Shown one piece after another: positions 1-8,138 of a stretch of DNA of 50,632 nt (position 1 is the stretch's first letter; every line of letters starts with the position of its first letter). The notes under the pieces are model-generated. The model saw only the letters and a list, made by a program, of their open reading frames with translations. It had not been told where the DNA came from and did not search any database. This DNA comes from CAYXAA01 sp964462985. GTDB lineage: Bacteria; Pseudomonadota; Alphaproteobacteria; Rhizobiales; Stappiaceae. The stretch covers positions 1 through 50,632 of the forward strand of contig CAYXAA010000033.1 in the NCBI GenBank assembly GCA_964462985.1. Direction: 5' to 3'. The translations under genes were made by a program, and so were the position numbers.

Positions 1-2
1 GC

Positions 3-431
3 ATCAAGAAGGGCGTGCTGGAGATCGCCGACATGATCGCCGTCAACAAGGCCGAGGGCGAAGGAGCGGCGCGCGCCCGCGCTGCGGCGGCGGTTTACCG
101 CGGCGCGCTCAATATCCTTGCGCCGCGCTCGGCAACCTGGACGCCGCCGGTGATCACCATCTCGGGGCTTGCCGACGAGGGTCTCGACGAGCTGTGGCGC
201 CTCGTCGAGCTTTACCGCGACAAGACGACGGCAACGGGCGAGTTCGCGGCAAAGCGCGCCGACCAGCAGGTCGCCTGGCTCTGGGACCTTTTGCAGCAGC
301 GCATGATGGAGGCACTGACCCAAAATCCGCGCACCGCGGCAAGGCTCAAGGAGCTGGAGCAGGCGGTGCGCGATGGCGACGTCGCCGTTTCGCTCGCCGT
401 CGACGAGATCGCGGCGCTGGCGGGGATCTGA
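3..431 (+). CDS. meaB: MeaB/ArgK-type GTPase, C-terminal part (5' partial)
   Basis: This is the C-terminal end of a MeaB (ArgK/YgfD) family G3E GTPase, the chaperone that protects and loads adenosylcobalamin on methylmalonyl-CoA mutase. The visible part opens with the beta strand and NKxD-type guanine-specificity motif (IADMIAVNKAEG). It continues through the typical SGLADEGLDELW segment and the C-terminal helical arm used for dimer formation (WLWDLLQQRMMEAL), then stops at 429-431. The reading frame is open to the window edge, so Walker A and the switch regions lie outside. The methylmalonyl-CoA mutase genes are not in view. Family assignment is from sequence pattern and is fairly secure. 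Confidence 0.85.
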   Translation: MKKGVLEIADMIAVNKAEGEGAARARAAAAVYRGALNILAPRSATWTPPVITISGLADEGLDELWRLVELYRDKTTATGEFAAKRADQQVAWLWDLLQQRMMEALTQNPRTAARLKELEQAVRDGDVAVSLAVDEIAALAGI

Positions 432-491
432 ACGCAAGCCGCCGCTCCGGCCGAACGCCCCGCAGCGCCCTCCCCCGCCGGTCCAGTGGCA

Positions 492-515
492 ATCTGCGCC
501 CTGCCGGGCGCAGAT
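492..515. terminator. Hairpin between convergent meaB and hydrolase genes
   Basis: There is a perfect 10-bp inverted repeat (ATCTGCGCCC / GGGCGCAGAT) with a four-base loop, in the 154-base gap between the stop of meaB and the stop of the convergent hydrolase gene. No T-run follows on either strand, so it may stabilise 3' ends rather than terminate by itself. Confidence 0.4.
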
Positions 516-585
516 GGGCCGCTCCAGCGGTCGGAAACGATCAGCTTTTGGACGCTTAACCGAACCGGATCCAACGGCCGTCGAT

Positions 586-1476
<891 letters not shown>

Positions 1477-1667
1477 GACGGTTCCTCCTCGGGGTCGGTT
1501 AGGGTCGGCTTTATCCCCGCGCGCAGAATAGGGCAGAGCGCGCGCAAAGGTTTGCCCCGACCGATCACAAGCCCGCGAGCGGGGGCACGAAACCGTGCCG
1601 TTCCGGCACAGCCCCTCCGGCACGCCGCTTGCGGCATGGGGTCGACGTGTTGAGCCGAGAGCCGCAG

Positions 1668-3068
1668 ATGTCCCAGCACGAGACGCCGCAACTGCATGCC
1701 ACCGCCCTGACCCGCCGCGGCCTGCTGCGCCTTGGTGCCGGCGCGGGTGCTTCGCTGCTCGCAATGTCGGCCGCTGCAGCGACTCGGGTCGCCGACCTGC
1801 GCGGCACGATCGATGCGGCGGAGTTCGGCGTCCGTCCCGGCGCGGCCGACGACCAGAGCACCCTGCTGCAACTGGCGATTAATGCTGCTGCCGAGCGCGG
1901 GCGCGCCCTGTTTCTGCCCGGCGGGCGCTATGTCGTCGCCAACCTGCGCCTGCCGTCCGGCGCGCATCTGGTCGGCGTGCCGGGCCAGACCCGGCTCGAC
2001 TACCGCGGCGGCGGCCACCTGCTGTTCTCCGAAAACAGCGCCCGCATCGGGCTGGAGGGGATTCATTTCGACGGCGCCAACAAGCTGCTTGCCGAATACA
2101 CCCCGGGCTTGCTGCATTTTACCAACGTCACCGGGCTTGCCATCGAGGACTGCGAGGTCACCGGTAGCGCCAAGAACGGCATCGCCCTCGACCGCTCATC
2201 CGGTCGGATCGAGCGCTCGGCGATCTCCGGTGCTGCCGAGGCCGGCATCCGCTCGATCGAAGCGGGGGGATTGTCGATCGCCGGCAACACCGTCACCGAC
2301 TGCGCCAATGCCGGTATCCTGGTCTACCGCTGGACCGAGGGCGAGGACGGCACACTCGTCACCGGAAACCGGGTCGAGCGTATCGCCGCGCGCGCCGGCG
2401 GCACCGGGCAGAACGGCAACGGCATCAACGTGTTCCGCGCCGCCGGCGTCGTCATCTCAGGCAACCGCATTGCAGACTGCGCGTTTTCGGCGATCCGCTC
2501 CAACACCGGTTCCAATGTGCTGATCGACGGCAACTCCTGCCTGCGCTCCGGCGAGGTCGGGATCTATTCGGAGTTCGCGTTTCAGGGCGCCGTGATCTCG
2601 TCGAATCTGGTCGACGGGGCGACAACCGGAATCTCCATCGCCAATTTCCTCGAGGGCGGAAGGCTCGCCGTCTGCTCCGGCAACCTGATCCGCAACCTGT
2701 CGGCAGTCGGGCCCTATCCGCCGCAGATCTCGGGCTTCGGCATCGGCATCGCTGCGGAGGCCGACACCACCGTCACCGGCAATGTCATCGAGGGCGCGCC
2801 GCGCTTCGGCCTGCTGCTCGGCTGGGGGCCGTACCTGCGCGACGTCATCGCCATGCAGAACGTGATCCGTGACAGCGGCACCGGCATCGGCGTCACTGTG
2901 GTCGAAGGCGCCGGGCCGGCGCTGATCGCCGACAACATCATTCACGGCGCCCGTGACGCCGCCATCCGGGGCTACCGCTGGGCGGAGGCCGTTGGCGGCG
3001 ACCTGGCGCTGCCCGGCGCGCAGGACTGGTCGCACCTGGAGATCCGAGGGAACGTCGTGCGGGGGTGA
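1668..3068 (+). CDS. Tat-translocated beta-helix repeat protein (TIGR03808-like)
   Basis: A 466-residue protein with an N-terminal twin-arginine signal (TRRGLLRLGAGAG, Arg16-Arg17, then an Ala-rich hydrophobic stretch ending near AAAATR). The body has right-handed parallel beta-helix features. An EFGVRPGAADDQ segment of the pectate-lyase-like N-cap is followed by many short repeats of the form 'I.GN.I..C...GI' (for example VISGNRIADCAFSAI and VTGNVIEGAPRFGLLLG). This matches the family of Tat-translocated repeat proteins of unknown function in Rhizobiales. ATG 1668 is preferred over the upstream TTG at 1629 because it places the RR motif at normal distance. No catalytic polysaccharide-lyase residues are evident. 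The signal implies a folded periplasmic or surface protein; its substrate is not known. Confidence 0.8.
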   Translation: MSQHETPQLHATALTRRGLLRLGAGAGASLLAMSAAAATRVADLRGTIDAAEFGVRPGAADDQSTLLQLAINAAAERGRALFLPGGRYVVANLRLPSGAHLVGVPGQTRLDYRGGGHLLFSENSARIGLEGIHFDGANKLLAEYTPGLLHFTNVTGLAIEDCEVTGSAKNGIALDRSSGRIERSAISGAAEAGIRSIEAGGLSIAGNTVTDCANAGILVYRWTEGEDGTLVTGNRVERIAARAGGTGQNGNGINVFRAAGVVISGNRIADCAFSAIRSNTGSNVLIDGNSCLRSGEVGIYSEFAFQGAVISSNLVDGATTGISIANFLEGGRLAVCSGNLIRNLSAVGPYPPQISGFGIGIAAEADTTVTGNVIEGAPRFGLLLGWGPYLRDVIAMQNVIRDSGTGIGVTVVEGAGPALIADNIIHGARDAAIRGYRWAEAVGGDLALPGAQDWSHLEIRGNVVRG

Positions 3069-3108
3069 CGGCGGCGCAGGCTGGTGCCGCGTGCGGCCCG
3101 AGGCGGCT

Positions 3109-3168
3109 GGCGGGGCCTGCAACACAAGGATCACGGGCCGCTGTGACCAACTGAGGTGATGCCGCCGG
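3109..3168. repeat. Intergenic repeat, copy A
   Basis: A segment in the convergent gap 3069-3189 that is recognisably related to 8057-8119, another convergent gap. Both contain GCGGGG(G)CCTGCAACA, then AGGATCA, GGGC, GCTG, and TGATG near the 3' end. By eye about three quarters of positions agree, with small indels. Neither copy is coding. The shared position between tail-to-tail genes suggests a terminator-associated dispersed element. Confidence 0.5.
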
Positions 3169-3189
3169 AGCGACACGGCGTGGCACGCA

Positions 3190-3855
3190 CTACCAGGAAT
3201 TCCCGGTAAAGAAGTACCGCCCCAGCCCGATGGTGAAGACGAAGTTGCCGTAGAGCGCGTGCTCCAGGGCGACGGCCCAGAACGAGCGCGTGGTCTGGTA
3301 GCGCCAGGCGAACAGGGCGCCGCCGGCCGTGGTCGCGGCGACGGCGATCGCATTTTCGAACATCACGTGGCCGAGGCCGAACAGCAGCGCATTGGCGACG
3401 ACGAAAGCGATCGGGTTGCCTGCGAACAGCGGGCCGTAGCGGTGGAAGAAGAAGACGCGGTAGACCAGTTCCTGGATTGTCACCGAGATCAGCGGATAGC
3501 CGATCATGATGACGAGCCACAAGCGCGGCAGGAAGCGCGGCAGCGACAGGAAGCCGTTCGGATCGAGGATCGCCACCAGAAAGCCGACGGCAGCGGCGGT
3601 CACCACGAACAGCGCCAGGATGCGCAGCAGGGTGCGGACGGAAAAGCCGGTCGAGAAGGTGCGGCGCCAGGAGAACGTCCGGTCGAAGGCAAGCAGCGCC
3701 ACGACCAGCACCAGAAGCGGCGCCAGCAGATGCGGCAGCGGCATCGACCAGGCCCGCATCACATACCAGATGGCGAAAGGCGCGACGACGAACAGGACGA
3801 CGAGCTCGCCTGCGAGATAGCCGCGGCGGTGCGTGGCCACGGGGCTTTCCACCAT
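3190..3855 (-). CDS. CPBP-family intramembrane protease-like protein
   Basis: 221-residue polytopic membrane protein with about six or seven hydrophobic segments. The CPBP (Rce1/Abi) motifs are present in order: TIQELVYRVFFFHRY (motif 1, residues 126-140), FGLGH (His163) and EHALYGN (His199, Asn204). Motif 1 normally reads EExxxR; here the first Glu is Gln128, followed by Glu129 and Arg133. Because that first Glu is catalytic in Rce1-type enzymes, activity is uncertain, although this may be a subfamily trait. It starts 6 bases after the stop of the asparaginase gene, so it is probably the last gene of the aminotransferase-asparaginase-CPBP operon. Function in this setting is unknown. Confidence 0.75.
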   Translation of the reverse strand: MVESPVATHRRGYLAGELVVLFVVAPFAIWYVMRAWSMPLPHLLAPLLVLVVALLAFDRTFSWRRTFSTGFSVRTLLRILALFVVTAAAVGFLVAILDPNGFLSLPRFLPRLWLVIMIGYPLISVTIQELVYRVFFFHRYGPLFAGNPIAFVVANALLFGLGHVMFENAIAVAATTAGGALFAWRYQTTRSFWAVALEHALYGNFVFTIGLGRYFFTGNSW

Positions 3856-3861
3856 CCGGCG

Positions 3862-4881
3862 TCAGCTCCTGATGAACGCGTCGAAGCCGGCGACCGGACG
3901 GATCTCGCCGACGGTGCGGCCGCGGCGGGTGGTCACCGCCGGCCGCAGCCACCGCGCGAGCCCGGCCTCCTCGGCCTCGTTGAGGTCGATGAGCGCGGCA
4001 ATCAGCGCCGCCATCATCGTCTCGGAGGCGCGGGTGGCGCCGTCGTCGCACTTGAGCGCGATGCCGAGGCCCTTTTCGGGCAAGGCGGCACAGAACACCC
4101 CTTCCGCGCCGGTCTTGACAAACACCCGGCCGGAGAACAGCGCCATGACATCGGTGCAGAAGCGCTCGGTGCCTGCAACCATGAAGGACTGGGTGACACA
4201 GGCGTGGTAGAGGCGGCGGCAAGCCTCGGCGCGCAGCGTCTCGAGCCCCTCCCCGGTGCCGAAGCGGGCGAAGGCATGGGCGAGCCGGTCGAGCGGCACC
4301 GCATAGGTCGGGATTGAGCAGCCGTCGGTGGCGCAGACGTCGGCGCCAAGCGATGCCCCGGTCATGCTTTCCAGCGTGGCACGGATCTCGCGCTGGACGG
4401 GATGGTCGACCCCGACATAGCCGGCGGTCGGGACACCCATGACCCTGGCGAGGCCGAGAAAGCCGGCGTGCTTGCCCGAGCAGTTGTTGTGCAGCGCGCA
4501 GGGCTCCTCCCCGGCCCGGTGCAGGCGGGCAACGTCGTCCATGCGTGCCGGCCACTGCGGTCCGCATTCCAGCGCGTTTTCGTCAAGCCCGGCCTTGACC
4601 AGCATGACGCGGGCCGCGTTGACATGAGCCAACTCGCCGCTGTGCGAGGCGCAGGCGAGCGCAAGCTCCGCCGGCTCCAGCGCGAGCGCGTCAGCGGCGC
4701 CCGATTCTACCAGCGGCAGCGCCTGCAGCGCCTTGACCGCGGAGCGGGGGAAGACGGGCCGGTTCACATCGCCGACCGCCGCCACCGTGCCGCCGGCGGC
4801 ATCAACCACGGCGATCGCGCCGCGATGCCGGCTCTCCACAATCGCGCCGCGCAGCACTTCCACCAGCACAGGGTTGTCCAT
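3862..4881 (-). CDS. Class 3 (Rhizobium etli-type) L-asparaginase
   Basis: 339-residue protein of the Asparaginase_II family (Rhizobium etli ReAV type, unrelated to E. coli AnsA/AnsB), hydrolysing asparagine to aspartate and ammonia. The family's active-site residues are visible: Ser47-x-x-Lys50 in PRSAVK, Cys134 and Lys137 in NNCSGKHAG, and Asp186/Cys188 in ATDGCSIP. The numbering is one off from the published ReAV residues, which supports ATG 4881 (MDNPVLVEV) as start. An in-frame GTG at 4905 is possible but would be only 15 bases from the upstream aminotransferase stop. No signal peptide, so it is cytoplasmic. It sits between an aminotransferase and a CPBP membrane protein on one transcript, consistent with amino-acid nitrogen catabolism. 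Confidence 0.88.
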   Translation of the reverse strand: MDNPVLVEVLRGAIVESRHRGAIAVVDAAGGTVAAVGDVNRPVFPRSAVKALQALPLVESGAADALALEPAELALACASHSGELAHVNAARVMLVKAGLDENALECGPQWPARMDDVARLHRAGEEPCALHNNCSGKHAGFLGLARVMGVPTAGYVGVDHPVQREIRATLESMTGASLGADVCATDGCSIPTYAVPLDRLAHAFARFGTGEGLETLRAEACRRLYHACVTQSFMVAGTERFCTDVMALFSGRVFVKTGAEGVFCAALPEKGLGIALKCDDGATRASETMMAALIAALIDLNEAEEAGLARWLRPAVTTRRGRTVGEIRPVAGFDAFIRS

Positions 4882-4920
4882 GTCGATACCGTCCGATCTG
4901 GGCACAGGTGCCCGGGGGCC

Positions 4921-6111
4921 TCAGGACGCCGAGACCGCGCGCCGCGCGCTGCCCTGCGACAGCCATGCCTCCAGCCGCTCCAGCGCGCCGTCGAGCACCT
5001 CGTCGCGCTTGCAGAAGCAGAAGCGGATGTAGGAGGTCGGTGCCTCGGCGATATAGAACGCCGACACCGGAACCGCGGCCACGCCGGCTTCCACGACCAT
5101 GCGCTCGCAGATCTCCAGATCGGAGCCCGCAAGCCCGAGCGGCGTCACATCGCACGTGGCAAAATAGGTGCCCTCGCAAGGCAGGATGCCGAAGCCGAGG
5201 CGTTCCAGGCCGCCGATGATGCGATCGCGTTTGGCCTGCATCTCGGCGGCAAGCCCGGTGAAATAGGAATCGTCCTTCTCAAAGCCATAGGCCACCGCCT
5301 TCTGCAGGTTCGGCGGCGTCGAGAAGGTGACGAACTGGTGCGCCTTGGCGATCGGGTCGAGCAGCTTCGGTGCGGCGGTGACATAGCCGACCTTCCAGCC
5401 GGTGAAGGAGAACGTCTTGCCGGCCGAGCCGATGCGCACGGTCCGCTCGCGCATGCCGGGCAGAGCCATCAGCGGCCGGTGCCTGCGACCGTCGAACAGG
5501 AGATGCTCGTAGACCTCGTCGCAGATCGCATAGACATCGTGGTCGCAGCACAGCTGCGCGATCATCGAGAGCTCATCCTCCGAGAACACCTTGCCGGACG
5601 GGTTCATCGGGTTGTTGAGCAGGATCGCCTTGGTGTTTTCGGTGAAGGCGGCAGCCAGGGCCTTGGGCTCGAGAGTCCAGTGCGGCGGCGTCACCCGCAC
5701 GCGCACCGGGATGCCGCCGTAACGTCGCACCAGCGGCAGGTAACAGTCGTAGAGCGGCTCGATCAGGATGACCTCGTCGCCGGGCTCCAAGAGCGCCATC
5801 AGCGTATCGGCGATCGCCTCGGTGGCGCCCGAGGTCACCATCACCTCGCTCTGCCAGTCGACGTCGAGGCCGTAGAACCGCCTGGTGGCGCCGGCCACGG
5901 CCTGGCGCAACTCTGGCAGGCCCATCATCGGCGGATACTGGTTCGGCCCGGCGATCACGGTCTCGGCCGCGACCCGGCGAATGTCCTCCGGTCCGTCGGT
6001 GTCCGGAAAGCCCTGGCCGAGATTGATCGCGCCGTGGGTGATCGCCAGCCGCGACATGGTCTCGAAGATCGTGGTCGGTAGGCCCGTGAACACCAGATTG
6101 GTCGGCTTCAT
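4921..6111 (-). CDS. PLP-dependent class I/II aminotransferase
   Basis: 396-residue fold-type I aminotransferase. The pattern TIFETMSRLAITHGAINLGQGFPD is typical of the kynurenine/methionine aminotransferase branch. PLP-binding residues seen: Asn170 in NNPMNPSG, Asp198 and Tyr201 in CDEVYEH, and the Schiff-base Lys232 in SAGKTFSFTGWK. The carboxylate-binding Arg is in YIRFCF near the C-terminus. ATG 6111 (MKPTNLVF) fits the family start; a longer frame to 6195 is unlikely. It is the first gene of the reverse operon with asparaginase and the CPBP protein. Substrate cannot be fixed from sequence; kynurenine, methionine, glutamine or aspartate-type donors are all possible. Confidence 0.85.
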   Translation of the reverse strand: MKPTNLVFTGLPTTIFETMSRLAITHGAINLGQGFPDTDGPEDIRRVAAETVIAGPNQYPPMMGLPELRQAVAGATRRFYGLDVDWQSEVMVTSGATEAIADTLMALLEPGDEVILIEPLYDCYLPLVRRYGGIPVRVRVTPPHWTLEPKALAAAFTENTKAILLNNPMNPSGKVFSEDELSMIAQLCCDHDVYAICDEVYEHLLFDGRRHRPLMALPGMRERTVRIGSAGKTFSFTGWKVGYVTAAPKLLDPIAKAHQFVTFSTPPNLQKAVAYGFEKDDSYFTGLAAEMQAKRDRIIGGLERLGFGILPCEGTYFATCDVTPLGLAGSDLEICERMVVEAGVAAVPVSAFYIAEAPTSYIRFCFCKRDEVLDGALERLEAWLSQGSARRAVSAS

Positions 6112-6346
6112 CGCTGCTCCATCCCCCAGCCGTTCATTCGGTCTTACCGCCGGGTTGTATCGGAGCGGGACAGCGCCGTCGAGGAGGCAAACCAATCGCC
6201 CCGCGGCGGAGTGCTACCGGAGGCGCCGGGAACGGCCACGGAACGCCGTGTCGTGATGCCAGTCACATTGGTGGGCCCAAGTCATTCCTATGTTGAACCC
6301 ATCCGCTCGCAAGCATTCGGCGGACCACGAACAGGGGACTGGGACG

Positions 6347-6652
6347 ATGTTGAAGAAGATCGCACTTGCAACCGTGGCCACCGCCGTGATCGCCTCCTCG
6401 TCCATCGCCGCGACCACCGGGACCGCCGAGGCGCGGGGGCGAAACGGCGCGGCGATCGCCGGCGCCATCATCGGCCTCAGCGCTGCCGCCATCATCGCCG
6501 GCGCCGCCAGCCGCCCGGCCCATGCCGCGCCGGCGCCGGTCTATGTCGGTCCGGCCTATAGGCCCGGCCGGTACTGCCGGATGGAGCGGGTATGGGACTA
6601 TGATCCCTCTCGCGGCCGCTGGATCGTCTATCGCCAGCGGGTCTGCTATTGA
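6347..6652 (+). CDS. Small exported hypothetical protein
   Basis: 101-residue protein. The N-terminus MLKKIALATVATAVIAS is a classic Sec signal peptide with cleavage expected near AEA-RG. It is followed by a Gly/Ala-rich hydrophobic stretch (AAIAGAIIGLSAAAIIAGAA) that could anchor or insert, and a basic, Tyr-rich tail with two Cys residues (GRYCRMERVWDYDP...VCY). The tail faintly recalls the BA14K-like motif of Rhizobiales (YC..R...YDP..G....C), but I would not assign that family. ATG 6347 has AGGGGA upstream; codons before it lack signal features. Function unknown. Confidence 0.7.
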   Translation: MLKKIALATVATAVIASSSIAATTGTAEARGRNGAAIAGAIIGLSAAAIIAGAASRPAHAAPAPVYVGPAYRPGRYCRMERVWDYDPSRGRWIVYRQRVCY

Positions 6653-6764
6653 CCGCGCCTTTCGAAATCGGCACGCCCCGTCTGTCCTGACACAAACGAC
6701 TGCTGCCGATCCATCGGCCCCCGGAGACATCCGGGCGCCGGTGGTCAGATTCCGGCCGTCCGTC

Positions 6765-6953
6765 TCACCGCCCGCGCTTGATCGCGCGAACATCACTGAG
6801 GCCGAGGTCGCGCTTCAGGTGGTCGGGCGCCGTGCGCGGATCGAAGCGGGCGGTCCGGTGCAGGGACGGCGCCCCGTGTCGCCACCACTTCGGCAGACGC
6901 AGCAGGCGGACAAGGTCGTGCGAGGGCGCGAGCACTTTGGACAGGCGCAGCAT
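6765..6953 (-). CDS. Small basic DUF1127-like protein
   Basis: 62-residue basic protein (MLRLSKVLAPSHDL... PDHLKRDLGLSDVRA). The C-terminal D-H-L-x-R-D-x-G-L signature is that of DUF1127, a small RNA-binding-like family in alphaproteobacteria whose genes often sit beside GcvA-type LysR genes. A Shine-Dalgarno GGAGG lies eight bases before ATG 6953 and only two before the in-frame ATG 6959, so 6953 is preferred. It is transcribed away from the LysR gene at 7070, with a perfect LysR box in the shared region, which suggests regulation by that protein. The family call rests on a short motif and is moderate. Confidence 0.6.
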   Translation of the reverse strand: MLRLSKVLAPSHDLVRLLRLPKWWRHGAPSLHRTARFDPRTAPDHLKRDLGLSDVRAIKRGR

Positions 6954-7048
6954 TGACATGGCCTCCGGTCGTCAGGAGATGCATCAAACGGCTTGACGAC
7001 AAATCGGTCATCCGCCCCTTATTTTCCAATTGAATGATTCCTCCCCTT

Positions 7049-7065
7049 CATAAGGTGACCTTATG
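7049..7065. promoter_or_regulatory. LysR-type operator (T-N11-A palindrome)
   Basis: CATAAGGTGACCTTATG is a perfect 7-bp dyad with a three-base centre. It contains the canonical LysR box T-N11-A (T7051, A7063). It ends five bases before the LysR start codon at 7070, and lies about 95 bases upstream of the divergent DUF1127-like gene. The position suits autorepression and control of the divergent gene. Confidence 0.65.
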
Positions 7066-7069
7066 CGTT

Positions 7070-7963
7070 ATGACTGAGGGACTTCCTCCGCTCGCCGCCG
7101 TGCGCGCCTTCGAGGCGGCGGCGCGGCACCTCAGCTTCACCAGGGCCGGCGAGGAACTCGGCATGACCCAGGCGGCGGTGAGCTACCAGATCAAGCTGCT
7201 GGAGGACCGGCTCGGCGCGCCGCTGTTCCTGCGCCAGCCCCGGCAAGTGGTGCTGACGGAACTCGGCCGCAGTCTCGCGCCGGCGGTCGGCGAAGCGTTC
7301 GAGTTGTTGCGCGCCGCCTTCGCCGCCGCCAGAAGCGGGGCGCAGAACACGCTCACCATCAGCTCGAACCCGACCTTTGCGACACAGTGGCTGGCGCCAA
7401 GGCTCGGCGCGTTTCAGCTCGCTCAGCCGACGCTGGCCGTGCGGCTCGATTCGTCGACCGACGTGCGCGACTTCGCGCGCGAGGAGATCGACGTCTCGAT
7501 CCGCACCGGAAGCGGGCACTGGCCCGGAACAGCCGCGCATCGGCTGATCAAGGCGACCTTCACGCCGATGCTGAGTCCGAAGCTTGCCGAGAGCATTGGC
7601 GGCATCCGCGAGCCGGCGGACCTTCTCAAGCTGCCGATCATCGACCCGGGCGATCCGTGGTGGCCGCTGTGGTTCAAGGCTGCCGGCATTGCCGAGCCGT
7701 CCCTTGGCGGGCGTCCGCGCAGCCAGATGGGCACCCAGACCCTCGAGGCGACCGCGGCCATGGCCGGCAACGGGGTGGCGATCCTGACCCCGGCATTCTA
7801 CCAGGCGGAGCTGACGGCCGGCCGGCTGATCCAGCCGTTCGACCTCGTCGGCTACGACGGCCACGCCTACTGGCTGGTCTACCCGGAAGCCCGCCGCAAT
7901 GCGCCGAAGATCCGGGCGTTCCGGAACTGGCTGCTGTCGACGCTGCCGGAAGAAGCGGCGTAG
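7070..7963 (+). CDS. LysR-family transcriptional regulator (GcvA-type)
   Basis: 297-residue LysR regulator. The N-terminal winged helix-turn-helix reads LPPLAAVRAFEAAARHLSFTRAGEELGMTQAAVSYQIKLLE, typical of the GcvA branch. The effector domain follows from about residue 90 (TISSNPTFATQWLAPRLGAF). ATG 7070 gives the family's usual MTxxLPPLAAxRAFEAA start; an ATG at 7034 would extend through the operator palindrome and is unlikely. It is divergent from a DUF1127-like gene. Effector unknown. I did not see gcv genes nearby, so the GcvA name is avoided. Confidence 0.88.
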   Translation: MTEGLPPLAAVRAFEAAARHLSFTRAGEELGMTQAAVSYQIKLLEDRLGAPLFLRQPRQVVLTELGRSLAPAVGEAFELLRAAFAAARSGAQNTLTISSNPTFATQWLAPRLGAFQLAQPTLAVRLDSSTDVRDFAREEIDVSIRTGSGHWPGTAAHRLIKATFTPMLSPKLAESIGGIREPADLLKLPIIDPGDPWWPLWFKAAGIAEPSLGGRPRSQMGTQTLEATAAMAGNGVAILTPAFYQAELTAGRLIQPFDLVGYDGHAYWLVYPEARRNAPKIRAFRNWLLSTLPEEAA

Positions 7964-8008
7964 ACGGGAGGACGGCCGGCTGCTTGCGAGCGCCGCCCCG
8001 CCCTCGGC

Positions 8009-8038
8009 CGTCATCCCCGCCTCTTTTCGGGGATGACG
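8009..8038. terminator. Bidirectional hairpin terminator, LysR / homospermidine synthase
   Basis: A perfect 11-bp inverted repeat (CGTCATCCCCG / CGGGGATGACG) with an eight-base loop, 46 bases after the LysR stop. TTT follows on the plus strand. Similar GTCATCC...GGATGAC hairpins are common between convergent genes in alphaproteobacteria. Confidence 0.6.
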
Positions 8039-8056
8039 TTTGAAGGAAGAAGCGGG

Positions 8057-8119
8057 CGGCGGGGGCCTGCAACAACAGGATCAGGGGCGCTGCGCTCGCC
8101 TGGGTTGATGTTGCCGAGG
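8057..8119. repeat. Intergenic repeat, copy B
   Basis: Related to 3109-3168: GGCGGGGGCCTGCAACA, AGGATCA, GGGGC, GCTG and TTGATG occur in the same order and spacing. Like copy A it lies in a tail-to-tail gap, here between the hairpin at 8009-8038 and the 3' end of the homospermidine synthase gene. Confidence 0.5.
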
Positions 8120-8138
8120 CAAAAGCGGCGGGCGGAGC

